Part shown: positions 21,183 to 31,141 of the stretch, one piece after another
How positions within the stretch are numbered: the first letter of the stretch is position 1
Layout of the letters: the number at the start of each line of letters is the position of its first letter
Notes under the pieces: generated by a model
The model's input: the letters and a program-made list of their open reading frames with translations, nothing else
Database searches by the model: none
What the model was told of the DNA's origin: nothing
Program-made: the position numbers and the translations under genes
Source: Fragilariopsis cylindrus CCMP1102
Taxonomy: Eukaryota; Bacillariophyta; Bacillariophyceae; Bacillariales; Bacillariaceae
Direction of reading: 5' to 3'
Length of the DNA: 64,000 bases
Assembly: GCA_900095095.1 (NCBI GenBank)
Contig: FMBT01000350.1
Span: 1 to 64,000, forward strand

Positions 21183-22647
21183 CTACCTCCAATCCTTGAT
21201 AGTGGTAAAAGAACGAGACACTTGCAAGTTTTTGGTTGGCCTTGTCGACAATATTTACTGTTGCCACACGTTTAGTTTCCCTGGAATTCGATAACAAGGT
21301 GATTACTATCGATCAATTTGCTCTAAATTTCAATTGATATTTTTGATACTCCCATGAACACCGATACAAACTTACATAGCCTAGTTCTTAGTTGGCCTAC
21401 GTTGAACATACAATTAATTTTGAGCCACACTTCATTAAATTCGTCAAGAAAACAGACTGTGAATGCATACAATTGAATCAATTTGTGGCGACAAAAACTA
21501 TATTAAAACTGACAACTCGCGGCAAAATATGATACTGTAATTAGAAAGAATACTGTTAAATTAACGCCTATCACTAAGGACAGACCATATGTAGATATTT
21601 TTTAAGCCATCATAAAGCACATACAAATATATTATAACCACAACCCAAGGAAAAAATAGTAGAGAAATACTACAATTGATACAATTGATACAACTGTAGC
21701 TAGCTAGTCGTGTAGCACAACATACATACCTTATGCTTTCATCTAAAAGTTGGCAGATATTAAACACTACTACACAGATAATAATGTACTCGGCATAATC
21801 CTTTCAGTTTTCCAGACCCTAGTCTCTTTGACAATGATAAACGTACCAATTTATATGTACACGTAGTGCTGCAGGAAGAAACAATCACTACTAAGTCTCC
21901 ACCACAAGAGGTTCATAACATACCTAAACCACCATATACATGCAATGTAATATATCAACCTGTCTTCACTCACAACATATTCTAGAAGATGGTTCTGCAT
22001 ATTTCCAAACCTCTATGGAGGGAACTCATAGCAGGAGCTAGCTACTTCAAACACACACACCACCACATTGTAGGTTGGAGGAAGCATTAGTCAGTCAACC
22101 CCAATTAAAAAAACAGTTGAATCTGCTCCAATTGATCTGCAATATAATATCTTGGCAACTATTTAGTTGGATGAAATTACAACATGTCACTAATGGGATA
22201 CATACCTAAACAAATCATATGTCTAATTGAAGATGGAAAATCTTCAATTATGAGCATTGCACCCAATCACATGCTACTGCCATCTATATATGAAAGGTTT
22301 AATGAAGGTGCTAAGCATGTCATTATGTTACAGCTACAGTTTACAACACTTGGTCTGTCTGAACACCGGTCCCTTATCTAATATGTAGCATTTACCATTT
22401 GATAACGATAGTGTGTATCCTACTACTAAGGAGATCCGGGAGTGAACAGTTTCGCTGATGCTATTGAGGAAGAAAGACTGGTGGTATTATGTTGGTCACG
22501 AAAAAAAATCTTTTCTAGACTGAGATGACAGTCCAAACTTTACAGTTTATTATTCCAATAACAATGGCTGTCTAATTTGTTCAAAAGTTTACTACAGACA
22601 AATAAAAACTAGTGGTGCGCTCCTTTTATTTGACAAAGAGAATGGGA
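21183..22647. other. Longest gene-poor stretch, with possible coding remnants on the plus strand
   Basis: No intact gene. From about 21,830 to 22,620 the plus strand shows successive protein-like pieces broken by stops. Examples are SIAPNHMLLPSIYERFNEG at about 22,246-22,302 and LRKKDWWYYVGHEKKSFL at about 22,460-22,520. They may be the residue of an old gene or DNA transposon. I cannot assign a family. Confidence 0.3.
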
Positions 22648-24786
22648 TCATTCGTTGCAATGAGGGCACCATATACATCCACAGTCGTCTCCATGAAAGG
22701 GGGCTGTGTCCTCGTCACTGTCGCCGTCCCCGTCGTCGTCTTCTTCTTTTTCTCCTACCTCTCCATTTGGAATTTCTTCTGGAATTCCTTTCGGATTTCC
22801 TTTTGGAACATCATCAGGTTTGACTGCCTTAAGTGTATCATAGTCCACAGATGATGCACTACTCTCAGAGGCATCGGGATCCGTACGTAAGACCACGACT
22901 GTAATTCTTGAATCATCCTTCAAGATCTTTTTCAATTCATTTACATTCTTAAATTCGTGACTATCTTTCCCATTCAACTCCAAAATTTTGTCGCCCGCAA
23001 TCACTGGTGTCTTGGCAAAGAGGCCGCCTGAAGGAACCTTTCTAACGTAGTACTTACCATTCCTATCTTCAACTTTAAGACCAGGATCCTGTTTTGGGTT
23101 ACTTTTACCAACGGTTACTGTAATGACATCACCGGGAGAAAACATGTCGGCTGGGGTAAGCTTCTTACCATCTGGATTGGTAGTCGGCCTTCCTTTGTCG
23201 TCAAATTCCTGCTGTCCACCTCCAGGTGCGCCGGGGCTATCGGCATCATTCATTTCTTTGAGCTTATCTGCTCCAGTCTTTTCATCCTATGACAAACAGA
23301 TAATATGGAATAAAAAATTGTAATTTAGTCATCATTCATTCCTCTTCACATCTCATAAATAATTTCGCACTGACCATCAATCATTTCAATAATTGCAAAT
23401 TTTCTACTTACTTCTACCTCAACTTCGAGAGCGGATCCGCAATTTTCGCATGTATATTCGCCATTTTCGTTTGGTTCAGGATCGATATTTTCATGTTGAC
23501 AGCTATCGCATTCATATTTTATCTTTTCAGGTAAAATACAACCACATTCTTCACAAACACGGTCCCCGTCTTCGTCTGGTTCAGGATTTATCATTGTATG
23601 GGCGCAGTCGGGACATTCATAAATATGTTCCTTAGGATTAGTTTCGTTCTAAAATATCGTTATGAATATAGATAAATATGTAACATAGCAAAAGAATGAA
23701 TCAAAAGAGAGAAGAAAAATGAGGAATCAAAGAAAAGACAGGCCATGACAAATGTAACAGGAGAAGAAGAAGAAGAAAAGGCTATGTTCGTAATACAGAT
23801 AGGTGTGGGACAAAAGAATCGTACCTCTTCGAGATCAGGAGTATCTTCTGGAATACAATTTCCACACTCTTGGCATACAAAATCGCCTTCCTCGTCCCTT
23901 TCTAAGTTTATGTTGTCGTGGCTGCAATGTGCACATGTGTGAATGACATCAGTGTCCTCATCCGGATCCGGAATTACATGTCCGCACTCTTGACATACTA
24001 AATCGTCATCTTCATCCTTTTCTAGGTTTCTATTGTTGTGGTCACAATTAACACAAGTATGGATGATATCATTTTCGGACGGAGGTGGCTCTATTACATA
24101 CCCACAGTTTTCGCATACAAGATCTCCATCTTCATCAACGACTAGATCAATATTGTCATGACCACAGTCAGTGCAATTATATACCTAAGGAGTTGGATTA
24201 TATTAGAATAGCAAGCATATTGTTAGCATCAATTGAGAATATATACACAATGCGGCAACAGGAAATCTTCTTCTTCTCTACCAGACCAAATCGAATAATG
24301 AATACTCTCTCGATCGTAACTTACTATTGGTTCTTTATCTTCTTCATCTTCGACCAGCATATTTTTGGCTGCAGCAGGTGCAAGTGCCATAGCTGCAGGT
24401 GCAAGTGCCGCAGCTTGATTTGACTGTGGTTTCTTCCTGCTCCGGTCGTATTCTTCGTAGTCCTCCTCTTCGTCGTCGTCATCATCATCGTCGTCATCGT
24501 CGTCGTCTTTTCGAACTCCATCATATTCGTCAAGTTTATCCTTGGGAACAACAACAATTCTAATACTTTCGATCAAATCGTTAGCATCGTCCACGTCAAG
24601 AAATTCATCAACTGGAATTCCATTAATCCCAACAACTGTATCACCTGGATTAACACGAGCTTTCGTGGGAGCATTTTCCAAGTAATAAATACCATCATCT
24701 TCCGAAACAGTATATCCTGACTTTTTCTTGGATTTCCTTTTTACTGTACAACTTTTAGTCAATTCTTCTTTCGACGACATGTTCAA
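22648..24786 (-). CDS. Two PDZ domains flanking a CxxC zinc-ribbon-like array
   Basis: Four exons (24325-24786, 23825-24184, 23412-23648 and 22648-23286), all joined in phase 0, give about 565 residues. Exon 1 has a PDZ-like domain (NPGDTVVGINGIPVDEF) and an Asp/Glu run. Exon 2 holds three and exon 3 two tandem modules of about 40 residues. Each is CxxC-x-H-(D/E)-N plus an acidic linker (DEDGDLVC) and a second CxxCG, for example CTDCGHDN...CENCG. This is the spacing of a four-Cys zinc ribbon. Exon 4 has a second PDZ (IAGDKILELNG) and ends in CGCIWCPHC. I know no named family with this order. Zinc binding is inferred from the Cys pairs. It is probably an intracellular scaffold or zinc-dependent adaptor. 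No frame breaks. Confidence 0.8.
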
Positions 24787-25388
24787 TATATGATATATAT
24801 TTCGATGATAGATAGTTAAATATATTCGTTTACTCGAATGGTGACTTTAAATGATAATATCGTACGGATTGGTATTTATCTCCTACAACATATTGAATGT
24901 TCAATGTTTGTGATTTTTTTAACTACGACATCTTGCATTGGGATTTTGGATTTTGGGTGTGACAACAAGATACAGATTGTTTAGGTTTAACCCGTTATCA
25001 GTCATATGCCTGATTGTGCCTATGATTTAGACAAAGATAAATAATTAGTATTTATTGTACTGTACGTTCACCGACTTCTCCGAAGCGTCTGTAGTATACA
25101 AGTATTTCGGTATTCAATTTACCCGTACTGTATACTGTATTAATTTACTAGTATGATCTTACGTTGTTTAGGGTATCTTAATAGTGATTTTTATATGTAT
25201 GAACATAAAATTCATTGTCGTTAGTAAAAATAGCCGTTTTTCGTTTTTATTTGTTATTTTACCGTGACGACAAGTTGACCTTATTTTGCTACAATCGATA
25301 ATACTTCAGTATAAAGATAATACAATCAGATCAGTCAAACAACAACGAGGAACAAAAACGCTCAAAGGAAGTAAGGTGCTGATCGGAG
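24787..25388. promoter_or_regulatory. Divergent upstream region (PDZ/zinc protein and ZC3HC1-like)
   Basis: About 600 bp of AT-rich sequence between start codons. No recognisable element. Confidence 0.4.
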
Positions 25389-27034
25389 ATGATGACAAGC
25401 ATGGACAACAATAATCATGCAGTACGACAGAAAGCCGCTGATGGAGGCAGCAGCATCAGCAATAACAGAACTAATACTGTGGGGAATATCAATGAAGACG
25501 ACGGATCAGACAAGATTATGACAATCTTAAACAAAACTAGGGAATTATCTTCCCTATCGGACCGACAAGAATACGAAAAGCGCGTGTTGACCTTCCAAGC
25601 TTCCACTTATTATGCCAAACCAGCATGTCTTTCGCCTCTTTTTTGTGCAAGATTTGGGTGAGTTAGTTTTAAGTTACTTACCTTTCTATTTTTATAATAT
25701 CTTGAATTGGGAGAGAAAGGTGTATGCGCGTATATAAGTTGTGTGTCATATACACTACCAGCGTATTCTTCTCGTTCTAGCTACGAAGAATGTCGGTCAT
25801 ATACTCTCCAACAATAAAAAATAATAAACAATTAATGTAATCTTTTTTGTTTATTTTATGGTCTGATTCTTTCCGAAGAATATCTGTCTTGTGTTTGTCT
25901 CGAGTAACTGAAACTACAAGCTACACACGGATCTACATTTCTCATTCCAAATTTTCTTCTTTTTGTTTGCTTCCATTATTTACCTATCTTTTTTTTAATT
26001 TGATTTTAATTTGATCTTGTTTTAGATGGAAAAATGCAGACATCGATATGCTCGTATGTTCTTCATGCTCCTCCGCCCTTGCGATTACGCTCAACTCGAA
26101 ACTATCCACTAATTCATATGAAAAACTTTGTACCGCATACAGAGATAGAATTGTCTCCAGTCACGATAGTAAATGTCCCTTTCGATTATCCACAGAACAA
26201 TTCCATTATCTCGAAAATGTAGAAGAAGAAAAAATAGGCAAAGATGAAAATGAAGAAAATAAAAATGTTGATACTTCAACAACAACAATAGAGAACAGTG
26301 AGAATTCACGCCTTATAATTCCCGTTTTTATGGGACAAGTTCTTCCGGAGGAAACGATGCGACTCATGGAACACCCTACTCCCAGTAGTATTATACGGCA
26401 ACATGCCAAGAAATTATCCGATGTAACAACTACAATAACTGAAGCAGAAACAACGTCTTCCTCACCTTCCTGGAGATATCCTAAACTTCATATCCCAATT
26501 CAGTTTGAACAAATGTATTCTAGCACAACAGAGCTAGCAAAATTCCTTGGATGCGACGATGAATCGATCCTTACACTGTCTTTACTGGGATGGCAAAAAG
26601 TTGATGTAAATGATTCAGATCGTGTAGTTACCATGGGCTGCCCTTTGTGTTTATCCATAATAGATCTTCAATTGGAGCGACAACGAATAGAAAACGACGT
26701 ATGTGTTGTTGTCGCTGATGACAATGATGTGATGGCATCTCCGAAAAAAAGACGAAGAACAACATCATCCCGATATTTAAATCCATTAGATGCACATCGA
26801 CACTACTGCCCTTATAAGGTAGGTTTCCCGAAGAAATCAACAGACAAAAATCCTGTTTGGAAAATAATTTTGGAGCGTATAAACAAAGAATATCAGTGTC
26901 GGCAAATTCATTGTACTACTACTATTCACGAAACATCATCGGATGTCGTTGCTGATGAGGTCTTGGATGAGTCTATAACTAATGTACGAAGGATTCTGCG
27001 GACAGGAATTGCATTAGCTAGCTACTTCAAGTAG
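25389..27034 (+). CDS. ZC3HC1/NIPA-like C3HC zinc-finger protein (Rsm1 family)
   Basis: Two exons, 25389-25657 and 26026-27034, joined in phase 2, give 425 residues. The first C3HC/BIR-like module spans the intron: CLSPLFCARFGW, then KNADIDMLVCSSCSSAL. The second module has LSLLGWQKV, then VVTMGCPLCLSII and LDAHRHYCPY, which supplies the Cys and His ligands typical of the NIPA/Rsm1 C-terminal domain. In animals ZC3HC1 sits at the nuclear pore basket. Fission yeast Rsm1 acts in mRNA export. Linkers are Ser/Thr- and Asn-rich with a short basic KKRRR near residue 325 that could be a nuclear signal. Intact. Confidence 0.87.
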
Positions 27035-27356
27035 TTCTTGTGAAACATTTTTATGTCGAAGAATTAATTGAACATGGCAAACATATGTATAAATACTAGT
27101 TTTATTTTAGAATTTTCGTTAGATCTACACGTTATCATTATTTATTTTACACTGTAGGATAATTGTATTAGCACTCAAAAGAAAGTGAAATTAAGAAATG
27201 ATTAAAAGTGTCGTAAAGCTTCCGATATGAGTTGAAGAGAGTTGATTATTTTCTTTGTTACTACAAATACGTATATACAACAGATATCGACGTGCCATTT
27301 ATATAAAGATGCCTTCGAAAGTCTTCTTCTTTTTTTCTTCGTTTATATTGAATAGA
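27035..27356. other. Intergenic between convergent genes
   Basis: AT-rich, nothing recognisable; holds both 3' ends. Confidence 0.4.
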
Positions 27357-29138
27357 CTACCGATATTGCGTCTCGACATTCTTCGTATTACCAAAGTCTT
27401 TTAATAACAACAATAGAATGCTAGCTTCGCGTATTCTCGAAAACTCTATGCAGAACGCTTGAACTTCGAAGTATACATCATCGACATCGACAATGTGATT
27501 CCGAAGTAGACTTTGAATGAAAACACATACTAAACGAACTAAACGGTTCTGAGCATGCCGGTCCGGCATGTTCTCACAACTAGCGATGCAACTTGATATG
27601 AATAAATTAATGTATTCGGGATGTAGAACAGGTTCCCGACGACGACGACGATCGATTGTGGTAGTCGTAGTGTTAGCATCAGTGCTAGTAGCAACAGCGT
27701 GCATATGGTTGTGCGTGGCCAACCGATTAACAACCTCCATACTATGCAAGGACATATCCATACCCACTAATGCCGATAGGTACTCATTCTTGACATTTTC
27801 GGGAGAATGTTGTAAAATGACAAGCAAGCATTCATGTGCGATGAGTGGATTGTGATCCACAAGTCGAGGCAAATTTTGAGGTGTCAGTCCTGATTCTTGG
27901 ACGAGATTGATACGGGATTCCTCTTCTTCTTTACCAGAATTATTGTCGTCACTAGAACTAGAGTTACTCTGCTTGTTGCTTTTATTATCGCGACCACTAC
28001 TACGACCGGAGGAACGTGACTGTTGTTTTGTTGATGCGCGCTGCTGCTGCTGCTGCTGTTGCTGCTCCTGTTTCGGCTCCTGTTTCGAGGCATTCAATAG
28101 TTCCAATACAGTTCGCTGATCACCAGGTGTTAATGGTGTATCAAAGGCTTGGCTTTGAAGAAGTTTGAGTACGAGTCGGTACTCTTCGGTAGACTTATTA
28201 TCCTCCTCTTCACTCGGCAATAACATTAAACGTAGCGTTGTTGGGGCCAACCACAAAAGTTCGGCCTGGACGTAGTCAAAAAGACCATTTTTGCCTTTCT
28301 CATCCTTCTGTTCTACATAATCGTCGTCGTCGTCGTATCCATTAATCGGAAAAAGCGGTGGTGGCAAGGGACGAGCAAAGGGTGAACAAACACTGGGAAG
28401 TGGTCCATATAGTGCCTCCTTTGGCACAGTTGCGTATTCTCCTTTTTGTTCTTCTTCCAATAACAATCGTTTCAAGTCTTCTTGTTCTGATTCCTTATTC
28501 GCCCAAACCAATGGACTGGTGTATCCATTATCTTGATAAACTGTCGTCCATCGTTTGACTGTCTCCACGAGATCCTTTTGTGTTTCTACTGATATTGGCT
28601 CTTCAGGATTCTTATTGTTGGTTGCTACTACTAGGGCTTGATGCTTTTCCTTTCCCATTATAATCGGAAGAAAAGATTCAATTAAATCCAACAAACATTC
28701 TCTTTCAACTTCAACGGAAGATTCTACTGGTGGTACAGAATTGTTACTGTTATTGTTGTTATCGTAGTAATTTTCTTCCAATTTCAACCTATGCAATATC
28801 GCAAGAGTATCTTTGACTAATATAGGTAAAAAGGGTGAATCGACACTTAGTTCATTTTCCTGTTCACAAGACACCGCTTCGATAACCAAAAGAGCGGCAA
28901 GCTGTTCAAGTCTTGTGAGTTTGCTCATTAAACCTGGTATGAGCAATGAGTGTGCACCCCAGGCCAACGCAAATGCACTAAGATTCTGCCCATTCTCTCT
29001 TCGGAGCTCGTCATGAACGAATTTCCTAACTATGTCTAACGCTTCAAGAGATGAATGACGTGCGTCCCCTCCTAACAGCTTCTGGGTTGGTGGGAGACTC
29101 TGGAAGAGACCGTTAAAAAAATCGACAGACACACTCAT
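27357..29138 (-). CDS. CNOT11: CCR4-NOT complex subunit 11 (CNOT11)
   Basis: 593 residues, one exon. The C-terminal domain is unmistakable: [34 protein letters not shown], then [18 protein letters not shown] and [17 protein letters not shown], ending [14 protein letters not shown]. In animals this domain pairs with CNOT10 on the N-terminus of CNOT1. The complex deadenylates mRNA in the cytoplasm. The N-terminal half is helical and binds CNOT10/CNOT1 in the known complex; here it is more divergent and carries acidic and Gln-rich inserts (Q run near residue 357, Asp run near 270). Yeast lacks this subunit, so its presence shows the animal/plant-like complex composition in this lineage. Intact. 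Confidence 0.93.
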   Translation of the reverse strand: MSVSVDFFNGLFQSLPPTQKLLGGDARHSSLEALDIVRKFVHDELRRENGQNLSAFALAWGAHSLLIPGLMSKLTRLEQLAALLVIEAVSCEQENELSVDSPFLPILVKDTLAILHRLKLEENYYDNNNNSNNSVPPVESSVEVERECLLDLIESFLPIIMGKEKHQALVVATNNKNPEEPISVETQKDLVETVKRWTTVYQDNGYTSPLVWANKESEQEDLKRLLLEEEQKGEYATVPKEALYGPLPSVCSPFARPLPPPLFPINGYDDDDDYVEQKDEKGKNGLFDYVQAELLWLAPTTLRLMLLPSEEEDNKSTEEYRLVLKLLQSQAFDTPLTPGDQRTVLELLNASKQEPKQEQQQQQQQQRASTKQQSRSSGRSSGRDNKSNKQSNSSSSDDNNSGKEEEESRINLVQESGLTPQNLPRLVDHNPLIAHECLLVILQHSPENVKNEYLSALVGMDMSLHSMEVVNRLATHNHMHAVATSTDANTTTTTIDRRRRREPVLHPEYINLFISSCIASCENMPDRHAQNRLVRLVCVFIQSLLRNHIVDVDDVYFEVQAFCIEFSRIREASILLLLLKDFGNTKNVETQYR

Positions 29139-29667
29139 TGATAATATATCAACTTTTTTGTTTTCCTCCTGAAAACAAAGATGGTATCGGTAAAAGAAGT
29201 AGCTAGTAGCTGATGTGTATAATTCTATTCGGCTTTGATGTAGTCAAAGCTACGTACTCTTGTCTGAAAAGTAGACACAACAGTAATAATATTGAAATAG
29301 GACCTACAATATATTAAATTGTGATTTTGAGAGAAATAAAAGCACAACAGTAGCATCGAAGCAACACAGTCGAAAGTCGTGTAAAGCAAATTCGCAAATT
29401 CGAAAATAAAGTACAATAAGATTCTTTCGGATGGAATGACAGACTACAAGAACAGAATTAGTGCCAATCAAGATTTTACAGGGTCCTGTGTCAAGCGCCA
29501 AGCAGCGCTTTTTTGCCGACGACACATCACAAGCTTCAAGCTCACAAAATCACAAACTAAGTTATCTCTTCATATTCAATATACTACATGTACGTCTTCT
29601 GGAAGTGCTACTGTAATAAAGTTGGAAAGGTACAGTAGAAGACGAACAGCAGAAACCCACCTTCATA
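29139..29667. promoter_or_regulatory. Divergent upstream region of CNOT11 and PEX11-like
   Basis: About 530 bp between start codons. Short open frames here overlap the PEX11 start but lack domain features. Confidence 0.4.
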
Positions 29668-30654
29668 ATGAGAGAAATAGTAGGTACAACAAAAAATAAT
29701 GGCAATGGTTCACAGCAGCAGCAGCAAGAACAAATTTCCTGCACAACCACCACTAATAAATGCGATGATAAGCGGTATTCTTCCACTTTTAAATATATCC
29801 TCTCGAAATATCTACAATTCATAAGGATTCCACATCGACAAGATTCTATACTTAAGACAGTACAGTATTCACTATGGCGTTTGTCCAAATTTTATCGGAA
29901 TACAGTCATTCCGGAGAATACAAAATGTCATTACATTCCACATCGGATGTCCGATGCTCTAATGAAGTTGTCGGGAGAAATAAGTTGGGCTCGTTACGTT
30001 CTACGATTTTTTGGATTGCCTGCCGCAATTAATGGTGTAGATCTGAGAAGTTGGGCTCTGGAAAATAATTATAAGCGCTTAGGACAAGTAATGTCATGGA
30101 CGATGATTGCGTATTATCCACTTGAACATTTGGCCTATCTATGTTACAAAGCACCGAGTGTAAATTGGCTGCCTTGTGCTACTACATCCAATGCTTGTAC
30201 AAACGACGTAGGCAGTATTAGCAGCACCGATAGATACTGCCACTCTTCGTCAATTCTCGCTTCTAAAGCATCTGCTTGGTCATGCCGATTTTGGTTTACG
30301 TACCTGCTTTTAGATATTTATCGATGTACTCTATCATTGAGAGAGTTGAAGCAGAACCCACATCAAACATCAAAAGCTGACGACCTTGTTAGTATTAGTG
30401 ACTCCGACAAGAACGAAAATAATAATAATAATAAGCTCACGCAGACTGACAAACAACACAGAGAGATTGTCACTGTTAGGACAGAACATTTACAAATTGT
30501 CAGAAATATCCTGTATGTACTGCCAGCAGTGAATTGGTCGTTGCCGAATTGGGATACCCAGCCTTGGCTTCATAATGATCTCGTTAATGGACTTTGTTGG
30601 CTTGAGTCAATGGTTGGATTATTTCAAGGTGTCCGTGATTTTCAACAGATCTGA
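29668..30654 (+). CDS. PEX11-like peroxisomal membrane proliferation factor
   Basis: 328 residues, one exon. After a Gln/Thr-rich leader comes a PEX11-type core: HRQDSILKTVQYSLWRLSKF matches the amphipathic helix that bends peroxisome membranes. It is followed by SWARYVLRFFGLPAAIN and hydrophobic stretches (VMSWTMIAYYPLEHLAYLC, WFTYLLLDIYRC). The C-terminus, LCWLESMVGLFQGVRDF, matches the final family helix. PEX11 proteins elongate and divide peroxisomes. A low-complexity Asp/Asn insert sits near residues 245-260. The assignment rests on motif order and hydrophobicity, since PEX11 is a weakly conserved family. Confidence 0.75.
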   Translation: MREIVGTTKNNGNGSQQQQQEQISCTTTTNKCDDKRYSSTFKYILSKYLQFIRIPHRQDSILKTVQYSLWRLSKFYRNTVIPENTKCHYIPHRMSDALMKLSGEISWARYVLRFFGLPAAINGVDLRSWALENNYKRLGQVMSWTMIAYYPLEHLAYLCYKAPSVNWLPCATTSNACTNDVGSISSTDRYCHSSSILASKASAWSCRFWFTYLLLDIYRCTLSLRELKQNPHQTSKADDLVSISDSDKNENNNNNKLTQTDKQHREIVTVRTEHLQIVRNILYVLPAVNWSLPNWDTQPWLHNDLVNGLCWLESMVGLFQGVRDFQQI

Positions 30655-31141
30655 TGACTACTGACCGTAGAAGGAAAACAAAAAGGCAGACGAGGCGGTT
30701 CAAAACAGTCAATTGATTCCATTCTCTATATGATTCCCGTATTTTGGAATGAACGATCTATGTAAATCATTGTTTCAATTGGCCGCTAAACTATAGAGGA
30801 GAAACAAATTCCGCCGTTAGAAAACACCATTATGGCTATTAGTAGCGCTCCTCTCTTACATTCTATCTATTGTCTGTCCAAAATGGATGATCTACGATAT
30901 TACTAATCCTCAGTCTACTACGTGGTAAGAGAAGACATGGAAAAGAAAGTAGAAAGTCAAGGGAGTATGCAATTTTATTTATTAACTTATATTGATTCTT
31001 AATATTTAACATGTAATTTCTCGTTCTCGTTCTCGTTCTCGTTCTTGTTCTTGTTCTCGTTCTCGTTCTCGTTCTCGTTCTCGTTCTCGTTCTTGTTATG
31101 TATAGTATATACTTATATTCGATTTAGATCAAGTCATTTAT
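30655..31141. other. Intergenic with hexanucleotide repeat
   Basis: Holds the converging 3' ends of the PEX11-like and Ser/Pro-repeat genes. Apart from the hexamer repeat at its right end nothing is recognisable. Confidence 0.45.
31019..31096. repeat. (TCTCGT)n hexanucleotide repeat
   Basis: About 13 tandem units of ctcgtt / cttgtt, just downstream of the Ser/Pro-repeat gene stop codon. Confidence 0.9.
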
